From Bacillota bacterium (GTDB lineage: Bacteria; Bacillota; Bacilli; Alicyclobacillales; SLC66): a stretch of 6,307 bases of DNA. This document shows, in pieces, positions 1 to 6,106 of the stretch. The notes beneath the pieces were generated by a model. The model saw only the letters and a program-made list of their open reading frames with translations. It ran no database searches and was not told the DNA's origin. The DNA is taken from positions 1 through 6,307 of the forward strand of contig JAJZCJ010000193.1 in the NCBI GenBank assembly GCA_021846145.1, read 5' to 3'. The position numbers and the translations under genes were made by a program. The stretch's first letter is position 1. The number at the start of each line of letters is the position of its first letter.

Positions 1-735
1 TCCATGGGAGCGGGCGCGAACACTGTCCACGCGGCAAACCCCACTGATTGCCTTAATTATATTTTCCATATCTGTTGTCTCTTCCGATGTTAACACCTGT
101 TCCAGTAGCGAAGTGTAAGATTCCACAGCCATCATAAATCCCATGTGTATGATTAAAATAGCCACCACCAGCGCAGCTAATGGATCTGCATAGAGTAGTA
201 ATGGGACATGGAGTTGTACTCCTAAAAGCGCGATGCCAATACCCGCAGATGCAGCTAACGATGAATACACGTCAGAGCGATGATCGCGCGCACCGGCGAT
301 CAGAGCAGGTGAATGAAGATCATTGCCTACACGAAATTGGTAGCGAAACATGATCTCCTTGCTTAGCACAGCAAATATAGCTGTTCCAAACGCCCACCAA
401 TCCGGTTGGGGCATGGCAAAGAAAAATTGATGAATGGCAGAATACGCCACCTCTAAACCCGCGAGAATCAAAAGAATAGCCACCAAACTGGCAGCTACTA
501 TTTCCGCTTTGCCATGACCATACGGGTGATCTTCATCGGCAGGCCTGCGTGCCACCCACAGTCCAATTAACACTGCAAATGAACCCGCAACATCAGCCCC
601 ACTATGAACAGCGTCTGCAAGCAGCGCTTGGCTTTGTACCATTCCTCCAACGACAGTTTTCAATACCGTAAGAAATAAATTTAATAAGAGGCTAAAACCT
701 GCTATTTTACCAGATTTATTATTCTCGGATTGCAA
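1..735 (-). CDS. Cation diffusion facilitator (CDF) family metal exporter, 3' end cut off by window
   Basis: This is a CDF-type secondary transporter, which moves divalent metal out of the cytoplasm in exchange for protons. 245 residues are visible. The frame is open to the left edge, so part of the C-terminal cytoplasmic domain is missing. Family marks are ADAVHSGAD at about residues 40-48 in TM2, the DHPYGHGKAE loop at 69-78, DHRSDVYSS at 151-159 in TM5, and the start of the C-terminal domain (SVRARSHG) at the edge. By alignment to E. coli YiiP from memory, the transport-site pairs are H44/D48 (HxxxD) and D151/D155 (DxxxD). A TM5 DxxxD pair is more usual in Mn/Fe-type CDFs than in Zn-type ones, so the substrate is only inferred. 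I chose the TTG start at 735 because a GGGGGAAAGG ribosome site lies 9 bases upstream; an in-frame ATG at 756 has none. The gene follows secF but is separated from it by a terminator. Confidence 0.9.
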   Translation of the reverse strand, partial: MQSENNKSGKIAGFSLLLNLFLTVLKTVVGGMVQSQALLADAVHSGADVAGSFAVLIGLWVARRPADEDHPYGHGKAEIVAASLVAILLILAGLEVAYSAIHQFFFAMPQPDWWAFGTAIFAVLSKEIMFRYQFRVGNDLHSPALIAGARDHRSDVYSSLAASAGIGIALLGVQLHVPLLLYADPLAALVVAILIIHMGFMMAVESYTSLLEQVLTSEETTDMENIIKAISGVCRVDSVRARSHG

Positions 736-743
736 TTGGATGA

Positions 744-754
744 TCCTTTCCCCC
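744..754 (-). promoter_or_regulatory. Ribosome binding site that supports a TTG start for the CDF gene
   Basis: On the minus strand GGGGGAAAGGA lies about 9 bases before the TTG codon at 735. The in-frame ATG at 756 sits upstream of this site and so cannot use it. This favours TTG initiation and a protein seven residues shorter than the ATG reading. Confidence 0.6.
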
Positions 755-758
755 ATCA

Positions 759-764
759 ATTATA
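759..764 (-). promoter_or_regulatory. Possible -10 box for the CDF gene, fused to the secF terminator T-tract
   Basis: The minus strand has a perfect TATAAT whose first T is the last base of the terminator T-run. A start about 7 bases downstream (near 752) would give a short leader that contains the ribosome site but not the ATG at 756, which agrees with the TTG start. No good -35 box is visible 17 bases upstream (GGCTGA, within the hairpin), so this is a weak call. Confidence 0.3.
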
Positions 765-791
765 AAAAAGACACCCCAGCTTCAGCCGGGG
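764..791 (-). terminator. Rho-independent terminator after secF
   Basis: Read on the minus strand, the 18-base element at 791-774 begins CCCCGGCT and ends AGCTGGGG. It folds into a 7-bp stem with one G-T wobble and a TGAA loop. TGTC and a run of six T (769-764) follow. It lies 22 bases after the secF stop codon and ends the comN-like/secD/secF unit before the CDF gene. Confidence 0.88.
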
Positions 792-812
792 CATTCCACT
801 TGCATGAGATGA

Positions 813-1715
813 TTACGCTACTGCGCGTTTCCCTTTTCGAAATGTTCGACTCCGCCAAAGCACCCATAACGGACTCGCAATAAAAATCGAAGAATATGCG
901 CCACTGACAAGCCCGATTAGCAAAGCAAAAGTAAAATTATGGATTGAATCGCCACCAAACAGGAACAATGTCGCAGCAGCAAAGAGAACAGTCAATACCG
1001 TATTGATCGAACGCGCCATCGTTTGCCAAAGAGAATGATCCACAAGTTCTTCTAATTCATGTAGCGATTTCACTTTCGCATTTTTCATATTTTCACGAAT
1101 ACGATCAAAAATGACGATCGTATCGTTAATGGAATAACCGACAATCGTCAATACAGCAGCGATAAATGGAAGGTCTACTTGTATGCGAAGCAACGCAAAC
1201 ACAGAAATAACAATAAAAGCATCATGCAGTAAAGCGACGATACCCGACACTGCAAACCGATATTCAAAACGAATTGCCACGTAAATCACAATGCCTAACG
1301 AAGCGAGCAGAACAGCCCAAACAGCAGTTTGCGATTGTTCCTGCGCGATTACGGGATCTACGGATGAGAACGCTGCCGGCAACAAAGCCTTCGGGAATTC
1401 TTTTTGCAATGCCGTGTTAATCGCTGCTTCCTGTTTGGCTGTTAACGTATTACCTAGGCGAATGACCGCCATGTTACTCTGCGTCCCAGCGGTCGTAATG
1501 GAACTTGCCGGAACACTGATGCCCACTTGAGAAAAGGCTTGCTGCACCGATGAGGTGTGAAATGTATGATTAATCTGAACCTGAATTTGTGCCCCGGATT
1601 TAAAATCAGTACCAAGGTTGAGGCCAAACACCAGCATCACGATCAACCCTGCCAATGTGATGGTACCGGATAACAGAAAGAACCACTTTCTACGCGTAAC
1701 AATAGCAAATCTCAC
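813..1715 (-). CDS. secF: Protein translocase subunit SecF
   Basis: SecF pairs with SecD in the membrane beside SecYEG and uses the proton gradient to help pull exported proteins out on the far side. From the GTG start the protein is 300 residues, a normal SecF size. It has a first membrane helix at about 11-30, the GTDFKSG motif (usual form GIDFTGG) at 35-41, an external domain to about 128, then five further helices. ALLHD (161-165), GYSINDT (193-199), DRIREN (204-209) and the arginine in ARSINT (R235) are conserved. D198 and R235 probably match the proton-path Asp and Arg known from Thermus SecDF. The GTG at 1715 overlaps the secD stop by 4 bases (GTGA) and has AAAGGTGG 10 bases upstream. 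The longer ATG reading at 1754 adds 13 basic residues before the usual N-terminus and lacks this support. A terminator follows. Confidence 0.96.
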   Translation of the reverse strand: MRFAIVTRRKWFFLLSGTITLAGLIVMLVFGLNLGTDFKSGAQIQVQINHTFHTSSVQQAFSQVGISVPASSITTAGTQSNMAVIRLGNTLTAKQEAAINTALQKEFPKALLPAAFSSVDPVIAQEQSQTAVWAVLLASLGIVIYVAIRFEYRFAVSGIVALLHDAFIVISVFALLRIQVDLPFIAAVLTIVGYSINDTIVIFDRIRENMKNAKVKSLHELEELVDHSLWQTMARSINTVLTVLFAAATLFLFGGDSIHNFTFALLIGLVSGAYSSIFIASPLWVLWRSRTFRKGKRAVA

Positions 1716-2941
1716 TTGGTAGCGGCCACCTTTCGTTTTGCGCCGTAGTACCATTGGTTTTTCACCAAATTAGAGCGCGTAAGAAGCTGCAACAGCATGC
1801 GACTCAAAGTCACTGCCGTCAACAAACTGACAAGAATGCTGGTGATCAGCGCCACACCAAATCCGCGCACATCACCCGTCCCATACCCATACATGACAAT
1901 ACCCGCAATCAGCGTCGTCACATTGGCGTCTAAAATGGTACGCAGTGCCTTGCGCTGACCTGCCACCACGGAAGATTGCAAGGATTTACCGTTGCGTAGC
2001 TCGTCCTTAATTCGCTCATAAGTAATAATGTTAGCGTCCACTGCCATACCGATACCCAGCACCAACGCCGCTAACCCCGTCAAAGTAAGCGTAACCTGAA
2101 TGCCTGCAAACACAGCGATAACCACATAAATATAAGCACATAGCGCCACGACTGCCACGACTCCTGGCAAGCGATACATCAGAATCATAAACGCGAAAAT
2201 CAAAATAACGGCCACCAGCGCCGCAATCAAGGTGGCGTGTAAAGCAGCCTGACCCAAAGACGGCCCAACTGTCATCGATGAAAGTTCATGCAAAGGAACC
2301 GGCAACGCCCCCGCATTGAGGAGCTTGGCCAATGTCACCGCAGCCTGCACCGAAGGGCTCCCTTGGATCACTGCACTACCGCCGGATATCACAGACTGGA
2401 TAGTAGGGTCATCGATCATTTTGTTATTAAGCCAGATAGATACTTTTTGATTCAAATACTGTTGCGTGATCGACTGAAAAACTGCCGCATTTTTAAAGGT
2501 AATTGCCACATCCGGGGCACCCGTTGTGGGATCTGCCTCGTAATGCGCATTGTCTGAGACGTCTTTACCTGTCAATAATACTTTTCCAGATGGCGATCTG
2601 AATTCCAGATTAGCCTCTTGCGACAAAAATTGTCGTGCCTGCAGTTGGTTAAACTTGCCCGCTAAATCGACACGTACACGATTGCCGTTTTCCACCTGAA
2701 TTTGCGGTGACGATACGCCTAACACATCGATGCGGTTGCTAAGTGCAGCCACCGTGGCCTTAATGTCATTAGACGTTACTGTTTGTCCATTACTGCCGAT
2801 TTGATAAAGGACATCAATGCCCCCTTGCAAATCCAACCCCAGTGGAATTTTGCTATACAGCATTTTGCTAGTAGAAAAAATAATACCGAAAATCAACACG
2901 ACTAACACAAAAAAAGTCGTGAGGCGTCCCCACTTAATCAT
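1712..2941 (-). CDS. secD: Protein translocase subunit SecD
   Basis: SecD is the larger partner of SecF in the export-assisting complex; its external P1 domain is known from the family to bind emerging substrate. The 409-residue protein has an N-terminal helix (about 8-27), the GLDLQGG motif (35-41), the SNRIDVLGV segment (68-76), a compact external domain to about 225, and a C-terminal block of five helices containing GPSLGQ (226-231) and VDANIITYERI (301-311). D302 probably corresponds to the essential proton-path Asp of Thermus SecD (D340). Length is typical of Gram-positive SecD and much shorter than E. coli SecD (about 615). The ATG start is firm: AGGAGGAA lies just upstream (2953-2946). 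The gene ends in a 4-base overlap with secF, so translation is probably coupled. It follows the comN-like gene with a 68-base gap and no terminator, suggesting one transcript. Confidence 0.97.
   Translation of the reverse strand: MIKWGRLTTFFVLVVLIFGIIFSTSKMLYSKIPLGLDLQGGIDVLYQIGSNGQTVTSNDIKATVAALSNRIDVLGVSSPQIQVENGNRVRVDLAGKFNQLQARQFLSQEANLEFRSPSGKVLLTGKDVSDNAHYEADPTTGAPDVAITFKNAAVFQSITQQYLNQKVSIWLNNKMIDDPTIQSVISGGSAVIQGSPSVQAAVTLAKLLNAGALPVPLHELSSMTVGPSLGQAALHATLIAALVAVILIFAFMILMYRLPGVVAVVALCAYIYVVIAVFAGIQVTLTLTGLAALVLGIGMAVDANIITYERIKDELRNGKSLQSSVVAGQRKALRTILDANVTTLIAGIVMYGYGTGDVRGFGVALITSILVSLLTAVTLSRMLLQLLTRSNLVKNQWYYGAKRKVAATK
1726..1733 (-). promoter_or_regulatory. Ribosome binding site inside secD that sets the secF GTG start
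   Basis: The minus strand AAAGGTGG sits in the last codons of secD, 10 bases before the GTG at 1715. It supports the shorter, coupled secF start over the ATG at 1754. Confidence 0.65.
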
Positions 2942-2945
2942 GGTG

Positions 2946-2953
2946 TTCCTCCT
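2946..2953 (-). promoter_or_regulatory. secD ribosome binding site
   Basis: AGGAGGAA on the minus strand lies 4 bases before the secD ATG at 2941, close to a perfect anti-16S match. The 68-base gap between the comN-like stop and secD holds no clear promoter or terminator. Confidence 0.75.
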
Positions 2954-3009
2954 AGACAGTCTTCACAACATTAATACGATACAACCTTTTAGATACAGAT
3001 GCAAACCAA

Positions 3010-3618
3010 TTAGCTTAAATCATGCAGTATATCTTCTATTGAATCCTTCGTATTGCGATACGCTGCCTGTAAATCAAAATTCATAATGGCTTGTGGTTGC
3101 AAAACTAATATGGCATTGACAAGCTCATGAAGATTACCGGGACGACGTTTTTTTAATTGTTGAAAATATGTCCACATCTGTTCTGCTGTAACATGCTCGT
3201 ACCCCAAAAAGTGAAATTCTCGCGTCTTGTCGTCAAGCAGCAATGCGATGTCCTTACTCGGTTCTCCTTCGAGAAGACTTAGACGTTGTGGTTCTGTAAA
3301 TTCCTCATCAGGAAGTGATTTTTGGAATTTTACCATCGCGGCAAGTTCTCGCACCTTTAACTCAAGCGGATGTTCTAGCCTATATGGCGGGGTTTCAATG
3401 GGCAAGGGCAGTTCCACCACTTGTTCCCGTTCCGGTTCCAGTTCTATTGTCGGTTCTATTGTCGGTTCTATTGTCGGTTCTATTGTCGGTTCCAACGGTG
3501 GTGCAATCACTTCATCAACAATCACAGCATTTCGTGCCTTGCCAAAAACTTTTACCGCTCCGCGTTGATGATCACGAAAATCTGATGTTTCACTACCCTG
3601 ATCAGCCATGTTCACCAT
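3010..3618 (-). CDS. ComN-like post-transcriptional regulator with long, repeat-containing N-terminal extension
   Basis: The C-terminal part (about 124-189 of 202) resembles the ComN/YrzD family: KTREFHFLGYEHVTAEQMW, then KKRRPGNLHELVNAIL, then IMNFDLQAAY. B. subtilis ComN is about 98 residues, acts post-transcriptionally on the comE competence operon and localises through DivIVA. Those roles are family knowledge and are not shown here. The identification rests on remembered motifs and on the position between secD and spoVB, as in B. subtilis. Unusual is the first ~120 residues: a polar leader, a proline/glutamate-rich stretch with four EPTI units (43-58) from a perfect 12-bp repeat, then a charged segment (about 82-118). 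No membrane helix or signal peptide is seen. The start is uncertain: the AAAGGAG site is 3 bases from ATG 3618, 6 from GTG 3615 and 12 from ATG 3609. The gene probably heads the operon with secD and secF. Confidence 0.82.
   Translation of the reverse strand: MVNMADQGSETSDFRDHQRGAVKVFGKARNAVIVDEVIAPPLEPTIEPTIEPTIEPTIELEPEREQVVELPLPIETPPYRLEHPLELKVRELAAMVKFQKSLPDEEFTEPQRLSLLEGEPSKDIALLLDDKTREFHFLGYEHVTAEQMWTYFQQLKKRRPGNLHELVNAILVLQPQAIMNFDLQAAYRNTKDSIEDILHDLS
3441..3492 (-). repeat. Perfect 12-bp tandem repeat, 4.3 copies, inside the comN-like gene
   Basis: On the plus strand the unit GTTCTATTGTCG occurs four times without mismatch (3441, 3453, 3465, 3477), followed by GTTC. On the coding strand each unit encodes Glu-Pro-Thr-Ile. 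Since 12 is a multiple of 3, gain or loss of units would keep the frame. The exact identity between copies suggests recent expansion by slippage. Confidence 0.95.
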
Positions 3619-3659
3619 CCACTCCTTTACCGTTACATTTTCGCACCGATTGGATGCAC

Positions 3660-3688
3660 ATTCAAGTCATATGGGACTATCTTGACAA
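3660..3688 (-). promoter_or_regulatory. Candidate sigma-A promoter for the comN-like/secD/secF unit
   Basis: On the minus strand TTGTCA (3688-3683, 5/6 match to the -35 consensus) is followed after 17 bases by TTGAAT (3665-3660, 4/6 match to the -10). Transcription would start near 3653, giving a leader of about 35 bases before ATG 3618. The assignment is by eye. It overlaps the candidate spoVB promoter on the other strand. Confidence 0.45.
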
Positions 3689-3703
3689 GCTTATTCATAG
3701 GAT
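3675..3703 (+). promoter_or_regulatory. Candidate sporulation sigma-E promoter for spoVB
   Basis: GACTATC (3675-3681) resembles the sigma-E -35 element (KMATATT, 5/7) and CATAGGAT (3696-3703) the -10 element (CATACAMT, 6/8), with a typical 14-base spacer. B. subtilis spoVB is known to be expressed in the mother cell, which fits. The start would be near 3711, about 32 bases before the ATG. Short degenerate motifs make this tentative. Confidence 0.38.
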
Positions 3704-3726
3704 CAAGTGATGCCTATTTTGTGAAT

Positions 3727-3732
3727 GAGGAG
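3727..3732 (+). promoter_or_regulatory. spoVB ribosome binding site that sets the start
   Basis: GAGGAG lies 10 bases before the ATG at 3743. The earlier in-frame ATG at 3725 overlaps this site and has no ribosome site of its own, so 3743 is the better start. Confidence 0.65.
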
Positions 3733-3742
3733 CCACTTCCCC

Positions 3743-5332
3743 ATGATTCGTCAATCTTTTGCAAAAGGCGCTGCGATCCTGATTGCAGCTAGTCTAGTCA
3801 CACGCGTGCTGGGCTTTGTCTATCGCATCTTTCTCACCCGCCTGATTGGTGCGGAAGGCATTGGGTTATTTCAGATGGTCTTTCCGCTGTTAACGCTCGC
3901 CTTAACCATCGTCACCGCTGGCATGGGGGTTGCTGTGGCTAAAATTGTCGCAGAAACTCAAATTCTTGGCGACCGCAAGCGACTTTCACAGGTAATGATT
4001 CTAGCGACAGGGATCACGCTCACACTAGCGTTGATCGGAACCGTGGGGCTGGCCTTATTTGGGCGTGATTTAGCGATCAAGATATTCCCTGATCCACGAG
4101 CGTACATTCCTTTTATCACCCTGATTCCTGTGCTCAGTGTGATCGCTATTTCTTCTGTTTTGCGCGGCTACTTTCAGGGATTGCAAATGATGGACGTTCC
4201 CTCCGTGGCATCTATCATTGAAACCACCATCCGCATTGTGGCCGTATGGATGATTGCCTTATTTTCACTACAAAAAGGGTTGGCCTATGCCGCAGCCGGC
4301 GTCTCCGCAGGCATGATCATCGGGGAATTTTCCGGATTGATCTATATGTATGTCATCTATCGCAAAAAAGGGGGGCTAAAGGCGCTGGCACTCCCTAAAT
4401 TTAATGGACATACAGAATCATGGATGAAAAGTTTACAGGCACTGCTTCAACTTGCCATTCCTGTCACCCTCAGTCGTTTGCTTGGATCACTCGCCTTTGC
4501 CATTGAGCCTATACTCGTTACTCGTTCACTTCACCATGTCGGGTACGCTGCTCCCCTTGCGACCCAATTATATGGAGAATACAGCGGCATGGCGGTGCCT
4601 CTATTACTGTTTCCTACGGTCATTACGTATTCACTCGCCATTCAACTGGTTCCTGCCATTTCGGAAGCGGCGGCCTCCAAAAATCAACGGCTCGTGCAAA
4701 GACGACTTTACCAAGCGTTTCGAGCCACCGCAATTGCAGGATTACCTGCATCGATCATGTTATTTCAATTCGCCACTCCCCTGTGCTACGCACTGTTTCA
4801 TCACGCCCAAGTGGGCAGGCTGCTCGCCATTATGGCACCTGCAGGCTTTTTACTTTACCTGCAAGCACCACTATCAGGCATTCTCCAAGGCATTAATCGC
4901 GCAGGGATCGCGATGCGAAACTCGCTAATTGGAGCCGCAGTCAAGTTGTTTTTCATCTATTTTTTGGTATCCAAACCCGGAATGGGGGCAGAAGGAATAG
5001 CATGGTCTGTCACCATTTCTGTCGTGATCACCACGCTTTTGCACATCGCCTCAGTTCATCGCCACATTGGATTTTATGTCGACACCTATGATACAGGGAA
5101 AATACTGTCCGCCACCTTGATCACAGGAATTTACCTACATTTCGCCTGGGCGTATTCTGTTATTTTTGGCAACTTATCGCAACAATTACTCTTTAGCATA
5201 GGTACTGGTTTCACACTTTATTTACTCTTACTACTCATGATGCGCTCGATTACTTCCCATTCCTTCACTCATATCCCCATCATCGGCAGAACGATGGCAA
5301 AATGGGTCAAACTAGTTCCATTTGCCAGATAA
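3743..5332 (+). CDS. spoVB: Stage V sporulation protein B (SpoVB), polysaccharide/lipid flippase family
   Basis: This is a polytopic membrane protein of the MOP flippase superfamily (polysaccharide transporter/MATE-like fold), related to MurJ-type lipid II flippases. In B. subtilis SpoVB is needed for spore cortex peptidoglycan synthesis and is thought to move a cortex precursor across the outer forespore membrane. From ATG 3743 it is 529 residues, close to the B. subtilis protein (518), with about 14 hydrophobic helices along its length. The N-terminus has the family pattern: SLVTRVLGFVYRIFLTRLIG (about 18-37), GAEGIGLFQMVFP (37-49) and the glycine-rich TAGMGVAVAKIVAE. A long basic loop (about 206-230) separates the two halves. 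Paralogues such as YtgP or YkvU are alternatives on sequence alone, but the position beside the comN-like gene and secD favours SpoVB. It is divergent from the comN-like gene and ends 11 bases from the convergent DUF421 gene. No frameshift is seen. Confidence 0.9.
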   Translation: MIRQSFAKGAAILIAASLVTRVLGFVYRIFLTRLIGAEGIGLFQMVFPLLTLALTIVTAGMGVAVAKIVAETQILGDRKRLSQVMILATGITLTLALIGTVGLALFGRDLAIKIFPDPRAYIPFITLIPVLSVIAISSVLRGYFQGLQMMDVPSVASIIETTIRIVAVWMIALFSLQKGLAYAAAGVSAGMIIGEFSGLIYMYVIYRKKGGLKALALPKFNGHTESWMKSLQALLQLAIPVTLSRLLGSLAFAIEPILVTRSLHHVGYAAPLATQLYGEYSGMAVPLLLFPTVITYSLAIQLVPAISEAAASKNQRLVQRRLYQAFRATAIAGLPASIMLFQFATPLCYALFHHAQVGRLLAIMAPAGFLLYLQAPLSGILQGINRAGIAMRNSLIGAAVKLFFIYFLVSKPGMGAEGIAWSVTISVVITTLLHIASVHRHIGFYVDTYDTGKILSATLITGIYLHFAWAYSVIFGNLSQQLLFSIGTGFTLYLLLLLMMRSITSHSFTHIPIIGRTMAKWVKLVPFAR

Positions 5333-5343
5333 CAACACATTCA

Positions 5344-6051
5344 CTACAACTGAGGGTTTTTCGCATTCGTCTGATTTTTATCATCAATGCGATCCATTTG
5401 GAGCATCTGCCCATCCCACCCTGCATAAAAAACATCTTTAGGCGATTGATAGCCGTACATCGTGATTTGTTCAAGCAACCATTGCGGCGATTTATTTATT
5501 GCGCTGAGCTTGTCATAATCCACTTGCCCATCTACAATAATCGATGTTGTCATTTCAAGGGGCTGAGTAACTAGATTCAAATCTTGTGGTGTAACTGGCA
5601 TTTTTTCTGATTTAGAAAATACAGACAATTTGCCTGATGTCTCCAGAACCGCAAATTCCACATCAGCAACGCTCGTGATATTCTTTTCTCGCAACTGCAT
5701 CAAGAGATCGTTCATGTTATACCGGGTGCGTTTCATTTCACTATCATTGATTTTGCCATTTGTGATCAAAATAGTAGGCTTACCTTCAATTAAGTCATGC
5801 ATTCGGCGACTTTTTAATGAAATAAAGGCTACCCCGACTTGCAGCAGGACTAGTAATATGATAACAAATGCACCATGCCAAATTGGAATTCTTGTGTCTT
5901 GCAAAGAGACCGCAGAAATTTCTGCGATAATAATGGACACAACAAGGTCAAAAATAGACAGCTTACCTATCTCACGCTTGCCCATGACACGCAAAGCCAC
6001 AAGTACAAAGAAGTAAGTAAAGAGAGTTCGTGACAATAACATCAACAACAT
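5344..6051 (-). CDS. DUF421/YetF-family membrane protein (YrbG-like)
   Basis: This belongs to the DUF421 family: a short N-terminal membrane part and a cytoplasmic C-terminal YetF-type domain. No enzymatic function is firmly known to me; some relatives are linked to spore envelope or stress phenotypes. From ATG 6051 the protein is 235 residues. It has three hydrophobic segments (about 3-21, 32-50, 60-78). The signature RVMGKREIGKLSIFDLVVSI spans 21-40. The C-terminal domain holds LIEGKPTILITNGKI (87-101), DLLMQLREKNI (115-125) and DVEFAVLETSGKLSVF (130-145). A second, less conserved soluble part runs to the end, with a polar lysine/asparagine/glutamine-rich tail. The ATG at 6051 has GGAG 5 bases upstream and starts right at the first helix; a GTG at 6084 would add 11 residues with weaker support. 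B. subtilis yrbG lies near spoVB, so this is probably its counterpart. Convergent with spoVB, with no visible terminator between them. Confidence 0.88.
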   Translation of the reverse strand: MLLMLLSRTLFTYFFVLVALRVMGKREIGKLSIFDLVVSIIIAEISAVSLQDTRIPIWHGAFVIILLVLLQVGVAFISLKSRRMHDLIEGKPTILITNGKINDSEMKRTRYNMNDLLMQLREKNITSVADVEFAVLETSGKLSVFSKSEKMPVTPQDLNLVTQPLEMTTSIIVDGQVDYDKLSAINKSPQWLLEQITMYGYQSPKDVFYAGWDGQMLQMDRIDDKNQTNAKNPQL

Positions 6052-6106
6052 TGCATCTCCACTCCCCACACCGTTACACCACACCTTAGTATGAGGAGAA
6101 ATGACT

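Noticed and set aside
733..812. A metal-sensing riboswitch in the leader of the CDF gene
   Set aside because: The spacer from the secF stop to the TTG start is about 77 bases and most of it is the terminator. There is no room for, and no sign of, a yybP-ykoY or similar fold.
1291..2557. Plus-strand open frames inside secF (1291-1530) and secD (2288-2557)
   Set aside because: They lie opposite strongly conserved coding sequence, have odd composition and no ribosome site.
2942..3009. An internal promoter or attenuator between the comN-like gene and secD
   Set aside because: The best -35/-10 pair by eye (TTGCAT, 17 bases, TATCGT) matches the consensus poorly and no hairpin is evident. Cotranscription is simpler.
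3441..3492. Tandem repeat as a CRISPR array or iteron cluster
   Set aside because: The units are contiguous with no spacers, 12 bp long, and in frame within a coding sequence. No cas or replication genes are nearby.
3227..3710. Two plus-strand open frames across the repeat region, with Ser-Ile-Val-Gly and Val-Leu-Leu-Ser repeats
   Set aside because: They are antisense readings of the 12-bp repeat, which stays open in other frames because it is periodic. They lack ribosome sites and protein-like composition, and the minus-strand frame has a recognisable ComN-like domain.
3682..3710. Plus-strand TTGACA at 3682 as a sigma-A -35 for spoVB
   Set aside because: At 17 bases downstream the sequence is AAGTGA, a poor -10. 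The hexamer is better explained as the complement of the TTGTCA on the other strand, although a weak promoter is not excluded.
4452..4928. Plus-strand frame inside spoVB
   Set aside because: It is out of frame with a well-supported membrane protein and matches no family I know.
5302..6016. Plus-strand frames across the DUF421 gene (5302-5574 and 5630-6016)
   Set aside because: They lie antisense to a conserved coding region with clear DUF421 motifs and have no ribosome site or recognisable domain.
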